Shown here piece after piece: positions 52,514-63,600 of a stretch of 64,000 nt of DNA. The stretch lies in the NCBI GenBank assembly GCA_026627305.1, contig JAPNVD010000027.1:1-64000 (forward strand). The letters run 5' to 3'. This stretch comes from Sulfolobaceae archaeon (GTDB taxonomy: Archaea; Thermoproteota; Thermoprotei_A; Sulfolobales; Sulfolobaceae). The translations under genes were made by a program, and so were the position numbers. The notes beneath the pieces were generated by a model. That model ran no database searches, was not told the origin of the DNA, and saw nothing but the letters and a program-made list of their open reading frames with translations. How positions within the stretch are numbered: position 1 is the first letter of the stretch; the number at the start of each line of letters is the position of its first letter.

Positions 52514-52972
52514 ATGAATAAGAAAAGGGCACGTGGTACTTCACATTCAACACGACCTGTTAGGACTGGTCCTCCTAAATGGAATAGGTTCTCAAAAGAG
52601 GAAGCTGAGCTCCTCGTTGAAGAGCTAGCTAAGAAGGGCTATCCACCTAGTATGATTGGTATAATTCTAAGGGATCAATATGGTATTCCTTTAATTAAGC
52701 AAGTAACCGGCAAAAAATTAACACAGATATTAAAAGAAAGAGGTTTACAGCAAGAAATTCCTGAGGATCTCTTTAATTTATTAAGGCGTGCAGTAAATGT
52801 GAGAAGACATTTAAATGAACATCCTAGAGATAAATCAGCCAAGAGAGGATTAGAGGAGATTGAGTCGAAGATTAGGAGATTAGTAGATTACTATAAGTCT
52901 GTAGGAAAATTGCCAAAAGAATGGGTATATGACCCAGCTAAGGCTGAACTATTAGTGGCTGGTTCAGTGTAA
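52514..52972 (+). CDS. rps15: Ribosomal protein S15
   Basis: A 152-residue archaeal/eukaryotic-type S15: an N-terminal extension ([55 protein letters not shown]) precedes the bacterial-like core ([48 protein letters not shown]). It binds 16S rRNA helices 20-22. Convergent overlap of 9 bp with cbiX. Confidence 0.95.
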   Translation: MNKKRARGTSHSTRPVRTGPPKWNRFSKEEAELLVEELAKKGYPPSMIGIILRDQYGIPLIKQVTGKKLTQILKERGLQQEIPEDLFNLLRRAVNVRRHLNEHPRDKSAKRGLEEIESKIRRLVDYYKSVGKLPKEWVYDPAKAELLVAGSV

Positions 52973-53350
52973 ATTATTGGCTATTTTTTCAACTTTTTCC
53001 TTTATTATTAAGGCTATTCTTTCATCAACACCTAATGCGTCCGTTAATATTATCTTGACTCTCTTATTATCTACACTAATATAGCCCTCATTATCCATTC
53101 CTATGATCTTAGGAATATCTCTTTTATAATGTGTGCCTTCGGATATGAATACTGGAACTACAATTATAGTATCGATATCCTCTTTCTTTGCTAAAGTGTT
53201 TATTGCGTCTTTTATTGTTGGTTTAGAATATTCTAGGAAACCATATTCAACATTTTTAAAAAACCTCTCTAACAATTTTTTATACCCATCAGCAACCTCG
53301 TTCCAAGATGAAACTTTACTTCCATGAAAAATTAATAGAATTCCAATCAT
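52964..53350 (-). CDS. cbiX: Sirohydrochlorin cobaltochelatase, small form (CbiX-S)
   Basis: 128 residues from ATG 53350 ([12 protein letters not shown]); the tracked start 25 codons upstream lacks similarity. Metal-binding histidines are seen in FHGSKVSSW and [14 protein letters not shown]. The short single-domain form is the archaeal ancestor-type chelatase that acts as a homodimer to insert cobalt into sirohydrochlorin in the anaerobic-type cobalamin route. It lies between the rps15 and rps6e genes on the opposite strand. Confidence 0.85.
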   Translation of the reverse strand: MIGILLIFHGSKVSSWNEVADGYKKLLERFFKNVEYGFLEYSKPTIKDAINTLAKKEDIDTIIVVPVFISEGTHYKRDIPKIIGMDNEGYISVDNKRVKIILTDALGVDERIALIIKEKVEKIANNLH

Positions 53351-53442
53351 TATTATCACTCTATTGGTGTAGTTCAAAAACTTTGATTTTATAAACTCCA
53401 ACATAATATCTAGATTGCAAGACATTAGTAAGGTGCACTGAT

Positions 53443-54084
53443 ATGCCAGATTTTAAAATAGTAGTTTCAGATCCTCAGACTAAAAATGTTAAAGAATTAA
53501 AGGTTAAAGTTAAGGTTAGTGATACTATTCAGGAGCAACCAGGAGAGAAAGAAGGAAAAGCTTTACCTTTAGCTAAGTTGAATGAAAATACGTTAAAAGC
53601 ATTGGGTGCAGATAATCTAGTAACGTTGCAGTTGAATAAACAAGAAGGTGATAAAAAGGTTAAAATTAAAGTACATTTTAGGGTTGTTGTGGACAACTCA
53701 GTTCCTGATAATGAAATTTGGATCGATCAGGGCATTGCGGAAAAATTTGGTGCTCCTGAATTTGAAGCAATAGCTTATAGAACTAAGGCGTTCCAGTTGA
53801 CTGTTGATCAGTCTAAAGTGAGCTTCTTAATAGGTATGAAAATAGGAGATACCTTTGAAGGTTCGGCTTTAGGGCTACCTTATAAGTTAAAGATAACTGG
53901 AGGTTCAGATAATTCTGGTTTCCCCATGAGATATGATGTAAGTGGACCAGCCAAAAGAAAGATACTTCTAAGTGGTCCTCCTGGTTTCTATCCAGATGAA
54001 GATGGAGAAAGACGTAGGAAAACTATTAGAGGAAATACTATAAGTACGGAAGTAGTACAAATTAATACTATAATAGTAAGGTGA
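53443..54084 (+). CDS. rps6e: Ribosomal protein S6e with internal insertion
   Basis: 213 residues, versus about 125-130 in most archaea. The canonical S6e is split: [14 protein letters not shown] (strand 1), then an ~85-90-residue extra segment (~25-115), then [67 protein letters not shown]. The extra segment ([45 protein letters not shown]...) is beta-rich. The long form is the usual Sulfolobus S6e. It starts the operon running to aIF2-gamma. Confidence 0.93.
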   Translation: MPDFKIVVSDPQTKNVKELKVKVKVSDTIQEQPGEKEGKALPLAKLNENTLKALGADNLVTLQLNKQEGDKKVKIKVHFRVVVDNSVPDNEIWIDQGIAEKFGAPEFEAIAYRTKAFQLTVDQSKVSFLIGMKIGDTFEGSALGLPYKLKITGGSDNSGFPMRYDVSGPAKRKILLSGPPGFYPDEDGERRRKTIRGNTISTEVVQINTIIVR

Positions 54085-54093
54085 TAAGTTTCT

Positions 54094-55341
54094 TTGGTAT
54101 GGCCTAAAGTACAACCAGAAGTAAATATAGGTGTTGTTGGACATGTAGATCATGGTAAAACTACTTTAGTTCAGGCTATAACAGGTATTTGGACATCTAG
54201 GCATTCTGAAGAATTAAAAAGAGGAATGACGATAAAGTTAGGTTATGCAGAAGCTTCAATAGGTTTCTGTAAGTATTGTGGAAAACCAGATGGTTATGTA
54301 ACTGAAGAGAGTTGTAAAGCCTGTGGTAGTGATGAAGAACCAGAATTTTTAAGAAGGGTTTCCTTCATTGATGCGCCAGGTCACGAGGTATTAATGGCCA
54401 CGATGATATCTGGTGCTGCATTAATGGATGGTGCGATTTTAGTGGTTGCTGCCAATGAACCTTTTCCTCAGCCCCAGACAAGAGAGCATTTCACTGCTCT
54501 AGGTATAATAGGTGTAAAGCAGCTTGTAATAGCTCAAAATAAGGTTGACATAGTTAGTAAAGAAGAAGCTTACAAACAATATAGGCAGATAAGAGAGTTT
54601 CTAAAGAATACATGGGCAGAAGACGCTCCCATAGTCCCAGTTAGTGCATTGCATAAAATTAACATAGATGCGCTATTAGAGAAGATTGACGAAAATATAA
54701 AGACTCCTCAAAGGGATTTAACTGCAGATCCAACTTTACTTGTGATCAGAAGTTTTGATATTAACAAGCCAGGTACGTCTTATAATGAGCTAAAGGGAGG
54801 AGTCATAGGCGGTAGTATTATAAAGGGCGTTTTTAGGGAAGAACAAGAAATAAAGATTTTACCCGGCATTAGAGTTGAAAAAGGTGGAAAAGCGTACTAT
54901 GAACCACTATATACTAAAATATCGTCGATAAGGTTTGGTGATATTTCAGTTAAGGAAGCTAAACCTGGTGGACTCGTGGCTATAGGGACTTATTTAGATC
55001 CTTCAATAACTAAAGCTGATAGTTTAATAGGCAATGTAGTTGTATCTGTAAATAAAGATCTACCCGTTTTGGATAATATTAGGTTACATTACTCGTTATT
55101 AGAGAGAGTTGTAGGAAGTAAAGAACTTACTAAAGTGGATCCTATTAGGCCTAGGGAAAAACTTATGATAAATGTTGGCTCTGCTACAACTTTGGGTGAA
55201 GTGACTAGTGCTAAAAAAGATGAAATAGAAATTAAATTAATTAGACCTGTAGTTGTATGGGAAAACGGAGTTAAGGCTGTAATAAGCAGGCAAGTAGCTG
55301 GAAGATGGAGATTGGTTGGTTGGGGCGAAATAAAGATTTGA
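54094..55341 (+). CDS. eif2g: Translation initiation factor aIF2, gamma subunit
   Basis: A 415-residue translational GTPase nearly collinear with Sulfolobus aIF2-gamma: G1 GHVDHGKTT, the four-Cys zinc knuckle [20 protein letters not shown]3 DAPGHE, G4 NKVD, and the C-terminal [15 protein letters not shown]. It carries Met-tRNAi to the ribosome as a heterotrimer with alpha and beta, and in Sulfolobus also protects mRNA 5' ends. TTG start at 54094 preceded by GGTGATAAG. It overlaps the PIN gene by TTGA. Confidence 0.96.
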   Translation: MVWPKVQPEVNIGVVGHVDHGKTTLVQAITGIWTSRHSEELKRGMTIKLGYAEASIGFCKYCGKPDGYVTEESCKACGSDEEPEFLRRVSFIDAPGHEVLMATMISGAALMDGAILVVAANEPFPQPQTREHFTALGIIGVKQLVIAQNKVDIVSKEEAYKQYRQIREFLKNTWAEDAPIVPVSALHKINIDALLEKIDENIKTPQRDLTADPTLLVIRSFDINKPGTSYNELKGGVIGGSIIKGVFREEQEIKILPGIRVEKGGKAYYEPLYTKISSIRFGDISVKEAKPGGLVAIGTYLDPSITKADSLIGNVVVSVNKDLPVLDNIRLHYSLLERVVGSKELTKVDPIRPREKLMINVGSATTLGEVTSAKKDEIEIKLIRPVVVWENGVKAVISRQVAGRWRLVGWGEIKI

Positions 55342-55742
55342 ATAAGGAAATTTTATTGGATACTAATATTTTATTATATATTTATGATGGCATAGATATA
55401 TTTAATGAAATTATAAATGTGCTTGATTACAAGCCTCTATTTGTAATTCATAAAGCTAGTTTAAACGAATTAAATACCATGCTTAATGGAAAATCAACTA
55501 AGATGAGAAATAAAGCTAGGGTAGCCTTAGAATATCTGTCGAGGTTTAAACAATTATGGATAGAAAAGGATGATTTTATGACGTATCCTCCTGATGATGC
55601 GATATTGCTCACATGTAAGAAATACGATTATATACTATTAACGAACGATGAGGAATTAAAACAAAAAGCAAAGAGACTGGGTGTTAGAGTAGCATCTATT
55701 AACGAGAAAGGTAAAATTATAAGGTTAGTTTTTACTATTTAA
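55338..55742 (+). CDS. PIN-domain protein, Fcf1/Utp24-like
   Basis: 134 residues from TTG 55338 (overlapping the aIF2-gamma stop by 4 nt); the tracked start is inside aIF2-gamma. PIN-domain acidic residues appear in [54 protein letters not shown]. This matches archaeal PIN proteins related to the rRNA-processing nuclease Fcf1/Utp24, and the position between aIF2-gamma and rpo7 fits a housekeeping role rather than a toxin. No antitoxin gene is present. Confidence 0.8.
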   Translation: MNKEILLDTNILLYIYDGIDIFNEIINVLDYKPLFVIHKASLNELNTMLNGKSTKMRNKARVALEYLSRFKQLWIEKDDFMTYPPDDAILLTCKKYDYILLTNDEELKQKAKRLGVRVASINEKGKIIRLVFTI

Positions 55743-55755
55743 AAATGATATCATT

Positions 55756-56277
55756 ATGTATAAGGTTTTCAAGGTTAGGGGTATTATAAGGATACCGCCA
55801 GAGTATTTTGGTCAGCCATTGGATCAAATCGCAATGAAATTATTAAGAGAGCAGTATCAAGAGAAGTTGCACAAAGATTTAGGTTTAATACTTGGTGTAT
55901 TATCAGCAAAAGTAAGTGAAGAAGGTGTAATTGTATTTGGTGATGGTGCAACATATCATAGTGTTGAATTTGAAGTTTTATCTTTTGTTCCTGTAAACCA
56001 GGAAATAGTATATGGTATTGTATCGGGTGTGGATAATATCGGTTTATACGTTAATTTAGGTCCTCTAGATGGTTTAGTTCACATATCGCAGATATCTGAT
56101 GAGCCTTTGAAGTATGATCCTGCAAGAGGTGCGTTAATTGGCGAAAGGACTAAAAAAATCTTTCAGAAAGGTGATAAAGTTAAGGCAAGGATAATATCAG
56201 TATCTTCTGTTACATCTGGAAGACCTATGAGGATAGTTTTAACTATGAGACAACCAACACTAGGTAAAATAGAATAA
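55756..56277 (+). CDS. rpo7: RNA polymerase subunit Rpo7 (E')
   Basis: A 173-residue Rpo7/RpoE1: N-terminal RNP-like domain ([37 protein letters not shown]) and a C-terminal S1/OB fold ([47 protein letters not shown]). With Rpo4 it forms the polymerase stalk that binds nascent RNA. It sits in the conserved order aIF2-gamma, PIN, rpo7, spt4, DPCK. Confidence 0.95.
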   Translation: MYKVFKVRGIIRIPPEYFGQPLDQIAMKLLREQYQEKLHKDLGLILGVLSAKVSEEGVIVFGDGATYHSVEFEVLSFVPVNQEIVYGIVSGVDNIGLYVNLGPLDGLVHISQISDEPLKYDPARGALIGERTKKIFQKGDKVKARIISVSSVTSGRPMRIVLTMRQPTLGKIE

Positions 56278-56282
56278 GGTGA

Positions 56283-56489
56283 TTGAAACTGCCAGCAAAG
56301 CCTTTATTTAAAGCATGTAAGAAATGCAGAGCTTTGGTTCCTCCAGAGCAACAAGTTTGTCCTGTTTGCGGCTCAACTGAGTTTACCGAAGAATGGAATG
56401 GGATGATAATAATAATAAGAGAGGATTCTGAGGTTATGAAAGCTTTCGGGGCACCTAAACCTTGGAAATACGCAATAAACTTGAAGTAG
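56283..56489 (+). CDS. spt4: Transcription elongation factor Spt4 (RpoE'')
   Basis: A 68-residue zinc protein with two CxxC pairs (CKKCRALV and CPVCGSTEF), then WNGMIIIIREDSEVMKAFGAPKPWKYAI, matching archaeal Spt4. It partners with Spt5 on the polymerase clamp. TTG start right after the GGTGA following rpo7. Its 3' end overlaps the next gene by 28 nt. Confidence 0.93.
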   Translation: MKLPAKPLFKACKKCRALVPPEQQVCPVCGSTEFTEEWNGMIIIIREDSEVMKAFGAPKPWKYAINLK

Positions 56490-57004
56490 ATTACTGTTTT
56501 TATATAACTGAAAAGGATAGAAAAGAGTTCGCTAGACCATACGGATTATTATTTGTGAATAATAAAAAATTATTAAATTATTTAAATTCTTATAAAACTA
56601 TTATCTCGGTAGGAGATTATGTAACTCAATTGCTAGTGAAGTCTAACTTAATTCCTGATATAGCGATAATTGACATGAAAACTAAAAGAAATCAATTAGT
56701 AGAACTGAATGTTGATAAATTCAGCAAAATAATAAAAATAAAGAATGAAGCTGGTGTCGTTCGTTATTCAACACTACTCATCTTAAAAGAATTAATTGTA
56801 AACTCTAGTAATGGTAAGAATGTAGTTATTTTAGTTGATGGCGAAGAAGATGTATTGGTGCTGCCAATATCATTATATGCAGAGTCAGATACAGCAATAA
56901 TATATGGTCAACCAAACGCGGGTTCCGTGATAATGGAGGCTAATAGATATAATAAATGGAGGGCGTATGACCTGTTTTCTAAACTTAGGGTAAAAAAATG
57001 TTAA
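56462..57004 (+). CDS. GTP-dependent dephospho-CoA kinase
   Basis: A 180-residue DUF359 family protein: RPYGLLFVNN, YKTIISVGDYVTQLLVKSNLIPDIAIIDMKTKR, KNEAGVVRYSTLLIL, VILVDGEEDVLVLPISLYAESDTAIIYGQPNAGSVIME. This family catalyses the last step of CoA synthesis in archaea using GTP. The tracked TTG start lies inside spt4; no better start is visible before the conserved region, so the 28-nt overlap is probably genuine. Confidence 0.88.
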   Translation: MEIRNKLEVDYCFYITEKDRKEFARPYGLLFVNNKKLLNYLNSYKTIISVGDYVTQLLVKSNLIPDIAIIDMKTKRNQLVELNVDKFSKIIKIKNEAGVVRYSTLLILKELIVNSSNGKNVVILVDGEEDVLVLPISLYAESDTAIIYGQPNAGSVIMEANRYNKWRAYDLFSKLRVKKC

Positions 57005-57058
57005 TCAGACCTGCGCAGGGTCGTCACAATTTCCGTCCTTTCGAGCTTCATCACTCTC
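57003..57058 (-). ncRNA. C/D box sRNA candidate overlapping the apgM stop codon
   Basis: On the minus strand the order is C box GTGATGA (57054-57048), a 12-nt guide AGCTCGAAAGGA, a relaxed D' box CGGA, a 3-nt spacer, a relaxed C' box TGTGACG, a 13-nt guide ACCCTGCGCAGGT and D box CTGA (57008-57005). Spacings are those of Sulfolobales 2'-O-methylation guides, and the stretch is notably GC-richer than its surroundings. The TGA stop of apgM lies within the C box. Targets were not determined; D' and C' each deviate from consensus. Confidence 0.62.
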
Positions 57059-58292
57059 CAAACTTTTCCTCTCTATTTGAATAGTTCAGTAGTAGATTTA
57101 ATACATTAAGTCCTATAATTTTTAAACTTCCTTTCCTGGCTTCTCTCTCATTAAAATCGCTCACATTATCAGATATTATACTGTAAGGCACATAAAGTAG
57201 GAAAGGAACGGGATCGCCAGTATGATCCTTAAGCTCAACTGGAGTTGCATGATCTCCAGTAAATGCTAATACTATATCTGAACCATAATGATCTAATATT
57301 TTACCTATTACGCTATCTATTCTTTCAATGGCTTTTACTTTTTCCTCTATAAGTCCATCATGAGATGCTGCATCAGTAGCTTTTATGTGTAAAAACACGA
57401 AATCATAGTCCTTTAATAATTCTATAGCTGCCTGCGCCTTTGAATCATAATTAGTGTCTATCCCACCCGTAGCACCAGGTGGCGTAACTACTTTAAATCC
57501 TAGATCTTTACAAATTCCTTTTATCAATGCTGTAGCCGTTACTGCTGCCGGATTTATTTTAGTGTAGGAAGAAAATTGTGGCAATCTTTGATATTTTGCA
57601 GCACCTCTTAAAAGTATAATATTAGCTGGAAGTTCTCCTTCTTTACTCCTTTTCTCGTTTATAGGAGAGTTTGATAGCACTTCGTATATTCTCTTTGTAA
57701 GTTTATTAACAACACCTGCAGTTCTCTTTGCTTCAGGTGAATTGTCTAAAGGGTAGCTCATATTCAATTTCTTATTAATTTCATGAGGATCAGTATCAGA
57801 GATCCTATCTGATAAACCTGGTCCTGAAAGTACCACTGCTACCCTATGTTCAGTACCATGGTAAAATCGTACTTTAATGCCGTCTATTTCATTGATTTCT
57901 TGGTTTAATAATTTCACTAGTTCGTCAGCTTCTGGTAGTTTTCTGCCAGCTCTTCTATCTATTACCATAAAATCTGAGTTAACAGTTGCAAAATTGCCTC
58001 TAAAGGCTACATCGTTTTCAGATAGTTCTGCTCCAGCTCCAAGGGCTTCAAATGCCCCTCTTCCCCTATAATACTTATAGGGATCTAGCCCAAATATTGC
58101 CAAATGTGAAGTATCGCTACCTGGTCTTATGCCTGCATTTATAGGATCCATTAAGCCTACCATTGAAGATTTCAAAATCTCTTTGATGTTTGGTTTATCA
58201 GCCGCTTCAAGCGGGGTCTTAAGGTTTAATTTACTTACTGGTCTATCTCCTAATCCATCTGCTATAACCAAAACTATCTTGTATTGTCTCAT
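57051..58292 (-). CDS. apgM: 2,3-bisphosphoglycerate-independent phosphoglycerate mutase, archaeal type
   Basis: A 413-residue aPGAM of the alkaline-phosphatase superfamily: [16 protein letters not shown] (metal/nucleophile region), [34 protein letters not shown] with the probable nucleophile Ser, [15 protein letters not shown], and [12 protein letters not shown]-like [12 protein letters not shown] near the C-terminus. It interconverts 3- and 2-phosphoglycerate in lower glycolysis. Its last codons overlap the C/D sRNA. It is followed upstream by cdc48 on the same strand, 40 bp away. Confidence 0.95.
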   Translation of the reverse strand: MRQYKIVLVIADGLGDRPVSKLNLKTPLEAADKPNIKEILKSSMVGLMDPINAGIRPGSDTSHLAIFGLDPYKYYRGRGAFEALGAGAELSENDVAFRGNFATVNSDFMVIDRRAGRKLPEADELVKLLNQEINEIDGIKVRFYHGTEHRVAVVLSGPGLSDRISDTDPHEINKKLNMSYPLDNSPEAKRTAGVVNKLTKRIYEVLSNSPINEKRSKEGELPANIILLRGAAKYQRLPQFSSYTKINPAAVTATALIKGICKDLGFKVVTPPGATGGIDTNYDSKAQAAIELLKDYDFVFLHIKATDAASHDGLIEEKVKAIERIDSVIGKILDHYGSDIVLAFTGDHATPVELKDHTGDPVPFLLYVPYSIISDNVSDFNEREARKGSLKIIGLNVLNLLLNYSNREEKFGE

Positions 58293-58332
58293 ACAAAATT
58301 TAATAGAGGTAGAAAGAAATATGTTTTTGTCT

Positions 58333-60600
58333 TTAAGCTATACTTCTCTTCAATTCTCTTGCTATCCTTTCATATCTTTCAATATCAGCTCTAGTAAGGC
58401 TAGGTTTTACTAGTTCTAAAGCTTTTTGGAAATGTTCCATCGTTACCACAGCTGAAGTCTTTTGTGTACATTCTTTCATCTTACTTTCAATACACCCCTG
58501 ATCTTTTCCTGTGCATTCCTTTATACTATTGGCTGTACAGTTATTAACAACTTCCCTCAAAACTAACATAGTTGCTTCTCTAACTACTGCCTCTATATCA
58601 GCTCCAGTATATCCTTCCGTTTTCTTGGCTAGTTCGGATATATTGACATCTGGGGCTAAAGGCACACCTCTAGTATGAACTTTGAAGATTTCTTCTCTTG
58701 CCTTCTCGTCTGGAGGAGGAACATATATAAGTCTATCAAATCTTCCTGGTCTTAGAAGTGCAGGATCTAGTATATCTGGTCTATTAGTAGCGGCTATAAC
58801 TACAACCTTATTGAGAGGTACTATTCCATCCATTTCTGCTAACAGCTGATTTACAATTCTCTCTGTCACACCGCTATCGTGCGCAAAACCTCTCATAGGA
58901 GCTATGGAATCAATCTCATCGAAGAATATAACGCAAGGGGCTGTCTGTCTTGCCCTTCTAAATATCTCTCTTATTGCTTTCTCGCTTTCACCCACCCATT
59001 TTGATAGCACTTCAGGACCTCTTACTGATATGAAATTAGCACCACTTTCAGTCGCCACTGCTTTAGCTAGTAAAGTCTTCCCTGTACCCGGTGGTCCAAA
59101 TAACAATATCCCCTTAGGAGGCTGAATATGCATATTCTCGAATAGATTAGGATATTTCATAGGCCACTCAACAGTTTCTTTTAGCTGTTGTTTTACATCT
59201 TCTAAACCTCCAATATCACTCCATCTTACTTTGGGCACTTCCACATAGACTTCTCTTAACAATGTTGGTTGTATGGATTTCATAGCTTCTAGAAAATCAT
59301 TCATTGTAACTTTAAGGTCTTTAAGAACTTCAGAAGGTATTCTGTTTTCTTCAAGATTTATTTTCTTCTCATTTATAAAACGTCTGAGGGCACTCATTGC
59401 AGCTTCTTTTACAAGAGCTGCTAGATCAGCTCCAGTGTAACCATGTGTACTTTCAGCGAGTTTTTCTAGCAGTTTGTCACGCTCTTCCTCGCTGTTCACA
59501 TCTAGTGGTACGTTTCTTGTGTGAACTTGTAATATCTCTTTCCTAGCTTTCTCATCTGGAGGTCTTATTTCAATTTCTCTATCAAATCTTCCTGGTCTTC
59601 TTAAAGCAGGATCTACAGCATCTGGCCTATTAGTAGCTCCTATAACTATGATTCTTCCTCTTCCTTTAATACCGTCCATTAAAGTTAGTAATTGTGCAAC
59701 TACTCTCTTTTCTACTTCACCAGTTACTTCTTCACGTTTAGGAGCTATCGCATCTATTTCATCTATGAAGATTATAGATGGTGCGTTCTTCTCAGCTTCT
59801 TCAAATATCTGTCTTAACCTCTCCTCACTTTCTCCATAGAATTTACTCATAATTTCAGGTCCATTAATTGAAGTGAAATATGCACCTATCTCATTTGCGA
59901 GAGCTCTTGCTAGTAGAGTCTTTCCTGTGCCCGGCGGTCCGTATAACAAAATACCCTTAGGTGGCTCTATACCTAGATGTTGGAATATTTCAGGGTGCTT
60001 CATTGGTAATTCCACTATTTCTCTTATCTTTTCCTTGGCCTCTTCAAGGTCGCCTATATCTTCCCATGTAACTTTTGGATAGATTCCAGCTTCCTTAACT
60101 GGCTCTTCCTTAATATCTAAAGACGTATTGCTAGTAATATAGACGTTATTGCTAGGTTGTGTTGATACCACTATAAAATCTAACACGCCCGTATATACAG
60201 GGACAGGTATTGTTTCTCCTTTTGTTATCGGTTTGTACATCAATTCTTCTTTAACGTAATCTATAAATGACGAATCAAACCTTATTGGTTCAGTAGGTGC
60301 TAACACGACCTTTGTAGCAGGCGATACTGTTGTCTTCTTAACATCTATTAGATCTCCAATTGATGCACCAATAGACTTTCTTATATATCCATCAACTCTA
60401 ATTTCATCATCGTTAATATTGTAGTCTGGCATTGCTTGTGCTAGTGCAGAACCATTAGGACCTGTTAGTTCGACATAATCTCCTGTCTCTATTCCAAGCT
60501 TTTTCATTGCACTTTCTGAGATCCTTACAATTTTTCTTCCTACATCTTTTTGTCTAGCTTCAACTACTCTAAGTTTTATACTATTTTCCTTACTGCTCAT
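58333..60600 (-). CDS. vat: Cdc48/VAT (p97-like) AAA ATPase
   Basis: 755 residues from ATG 60600 ([15 protein letters not shown]); the tracked start 15 codons earlier crosses the promoter. An N-terminal double-psi barrel/beta-clam domain (1-~180) is followed by D1 and D2 AAA modules, each with GPPGTGKT Walker A and IDEIDAI/FDEIDSI Walker B, SRH arginines, and ATNRPD motifs. It unfolds proteins for the proteasome. The C-terminal region carries an unusual insertion with four regularly spaced Cys (688, 696, 703, 711). It is divergent from reverse gyrase. Confidence 0.95.
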   Translation of the reverse strand: MSSKENSIKLRVVEARQKDVGRKIVRISESAMKKLGIETGDYVELTGPNGSALAQAMPDYNINDDEIRVDGYIRKSIGASIGDLIDVKKTTVSPATKVVLAPTEPIRFDSSFIDYVKEELMYKPITKGETIPVPVYTGVLDFIVVSTQPSNNVYITSNTSLDIKEEPVKEAGIYPKVTWEDIGDLEEAKEKIREIVELPMKHPEIFQHLGIEPPKGILLYGPPGTGKTLLARALANEIGAYFTSINGPEIMSKFYGESEERLRQIFEEAEKNAPSIIFIDEIDAIAPKREEVTGEVEKRVVAQLLTLMDGIKGRGRIIVIGATNRPDAVDPALRRPGRFDREIEIRPPDEKARKEILQVHTRNVPLDVNSEEERDKLLEKLAESTHGYTGADLAALVKEAAMSALRRFINEKKINLEENRIPSEVLKDLKVTMNDFLEAMKSIQPTLLREVYVEVPKVRWSDIGGLEDVKQQLKETVEWPMKYPNLFENMHIQPPKGILLFGPPGTGKTLLAKAVATESGANFISVRGPEVLSKWVGESEKAIREIFRRARQTAPCVIFFDEIDSIAPMRGFAHDSGVTERIVNQLLAEMDGIVPLNKVVVIAATNRPDILDPALLRPGRFDRLIYVPPPDEKAREEIFKVHTRGVPLAPDVNISELAKKTEGYTGADIEAVVREATMLVLREVVNNCTANSIKECTGKDQGCIESKMKECTQKTSAVVTMEHFQKALELVKPSLTRADIERYERIARELKRSIA

Positions 60601-60661
60601 CACTTTAAGATAATAATAAGCCTTATAAATAAGACTTATTAACAATACGAATTGAAAAGTA
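60601..60661. promoter_or_regulatory. Divergent promoter between cdc48 and reverse gyrase
   Basis: 61 bp. It contains CTTATAAATAAG (60622-60633, arms CTTAT/ATAAG around AA) overlapping the 13-bp palindrome AATAAGACTTATT (60628-60640), plus a further AATAAG at 60615-60620. TATA-like TTATAAAT (60623-60630) lies about 26-30 bp from both start codons, so one dyad may serve or separate both promoters. Confidence 0.55.
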
Positions 60662-63600
60662 TTGACTTCGCAGATTCCATTTACAACTTATGTGAAATCA
60701 TGTCCTAACTGTGGTGGTGATATTACATCAGATAAGCTAATCAATGGTTCAGCATGTTACAAATGCGTTCCTGAGGATATTTCTTTTGACACCTTTGAGC
60801 AACTATTATCTTATTTAAGTAAAACTGGAAAGCTAGATCGTTTAAAACAATTCGAAAATTTAATAGTTGAGAAGAAAGAGATTTATGAGTTATTCAGTAA
60901 AGTCCTCAACTCTAAACCAATGGGACCTCAGAGGACATGGATTTCAAGGGCTTTGTTAGGCGAAAGCTTTGCTATAGTTGCTCCTCCAGGTATGGGTAAA
61001 ACCACATTTGGTATGATAATGTCGATTTACTATTCTATGAAAGATGAGAATTCAATAATGATCTTCCCTACTAGGTCTATAGTGAAACAATTTGGTGATA
61101 GGTTAAAGTCAATAATGAATAGTTTAAGTTTAGATTCTAACAGTAGAGTAGTATATTATGCAGGTCTTCAATCTGAAAAAGAGGAACTCTTTGATTTGAT
61201 ACAGAAAAAACAAAAAGGATCTATAGTGCTCATAACCACGCGATTTCTTAACAATAATCTTGATAAATTCCTTCAGTTTCCATATAAGTTCCTATTTGTA
61301 GACGATGTAGACGCAGCTCTAAAGTCGAGTAAAAGTGCATCAAATATCTTAAAATTAATAGGATTTACTGATGATAGTATCACAAAAGTTAAGGAATGGT
61401 TGAAAAAATCACGCCAAAACAATAATAATGAGGATTTCTTCGAAGAATTATCAAAGCTAAGGCAATCAATACTCAATAACAGGGTTGTAGTTTTTTCCTC
61501 AGCAACGATAAGTAGAGGAAATCCTGTAATGTCGCTTCTTATGGGTTTTAGACCAGGAACCTCAATTCAATATATAAGAAATATAATAGATAGTTATGTT
61601 GACATATCTAACATAGCTTATGATGATTCAAAAATAGTTAGTCTGCTAGAGAGATTATTAGCAAACTTAGGGGATGGTGGACTAATCTTCGTTCCAATAG
61701 ATAAAGGATTAGACTACGCTAGATTTTTAGAGAGAGAACTTTCTAGTAAGTTTAATGTTGCTGCAATATCCTCTGAAAAATCATCACTTATTGGAGATTT
61801 TGCTAATGGGAAAATAGATGCGTTGATAGGTGTTGCGACTCATTATGGTATTTTAGTAAGGGGTATTGATATACCGTGGAGGATAAAGTATGCTATTTTC
61901 GTTGGAATACCTAGGTTTAGATTTAAAATTGGAGAGAGAATGCACCCAGTGGCATTATCTAGGATCTTAACACTTATGGCTGTTGCAAAACAAGATCAAG
62001 AAGTAACAAAAATAGCTAATGAAATAAGGAGAAAAGTAAGAAGGATGAGTCCTGGTCTATTAAATATGCTAGCCCAAAAGGTTAAGCAGGAGGGAAGTAG
62101 TGGAGATTCCATTATTGATAAGGGATACGAGATCGCATTAAAATTACTTAGAGATCAACAGGTTATTGAAAAATTGAGAGAGCTAGGTGATTTGGTTATT
62201 GAAAACGATTTTGTGTTGATACCAGATTATTTAACTTATATCCAGGCTAGTGGAAGAACATCTAGAATATATGGTGGAGATTTCACTACAGGACTGTCGA
62301 TTGTTTTAGTAGATAGCATGCCCTTATTTAACCTCTTGAATAAACAATTATCCCTTGTATTAGATGAAATAAATTGGAATAAACTTGATATAGATTCATT
62401 ATATATCGAGAATTCTGGCAAAATCCATGATGTCATATCTAAGTTGAATGAGGAAAGAAACGAGATCTTAAAGTTAAAAAGTGAAGGTCAAATAAAAAGC
62501 TCTGTAGATAGAGTTAAGACAATACTATTTATCGTAGAGTCGCCAAATAAAGCTAGAACTATATCTAACTTCTTTGGAAAGCCTAGTAGTAGAATATTAA
62601 AAGGTATACAAGCGTTTGAAACTGTTATAGGAGACAAAATCCTAATTGTTGCCGCATCTGGTGGTCATATCTATGACGTTATGACTAATGTCACTGAAGC
62701 TCCTGAGAAAGAGAAAGGACTACATGGTATTGAGGTTTTGAGGAAAGATGATCAATTAGTGTTTAATCCGTATTATGTCTCAATAAAAAGGTGTATTAAA
62801 GGTCATCAGTTCGCAGAGGATCCCATAGAGGATAAATATTGTCCTATTGATTATAGATATTCAGGCGTTAAGGTAAGTTTAAGTCTTGATAAATCTTATA
62901 TCATAGAATCCTTGAGGCAATTAGCTCTTGAGGCGGATGAAATATTGATAGGTACTGATCCTGATACGGAAGGAGAAAAAATAGGTTGGGATGTATACCT
63001 ATCTCTTAAACCCTTTAACCCTAATATAAAGAGGGCAGAATTTCATGAGGTAACTAGGAGGGCTATAATAAACGCTATTGAACATCCTAGAGAGTTTGAT
63101 ATAAATTTAGTAAAAGCCCAGATCGTTAGAAGAATAGAAGATAGATGGATAGGATTTGAATTGACTAGGAGATTGAGGGATGATTTTCTATATAATCAAG
63201 TATGTAATGATTCTAACATAAGCAAATATCCTGCTTATTTAAGGAAAATCTGTGAAAAGAAAGGTGGAGAGTTTATTCTAAGTGCAGGTAGAGTTCAAAC
63301 TCCAGTGTTAGGATGGATAATCAAGCGTTATGATGAGTTTAAGCAGCATAGAAAGAAATACTATACAATCAAGATATTAAAAGATAACAAAAACGTAATA
63401 GATGAGCTATCTATACAAGTTTCTCCTCAAAACGGTTTAAAGCTAAAGAAAAGCAGTGAGGTGGAAATACATATATTGAAAGACGAAACAATTATTGATA
63501 AATTTGGACCCTTACCGCCCTATACTACTGATGAATTGCTGCACGATGCTTCAGATATCCTTGGCCTGTCAGCCTCAGAGACTATGAAAATAGCACAAGA

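Noticed and set aside
55338-55742. PIN protein as a VapC toxin
   Set aside because: No VapB-like antitoxin is next to it, and it is embedded and coupled in a translation/transcription operon, favouring a housekeeping Fcf1-like role.
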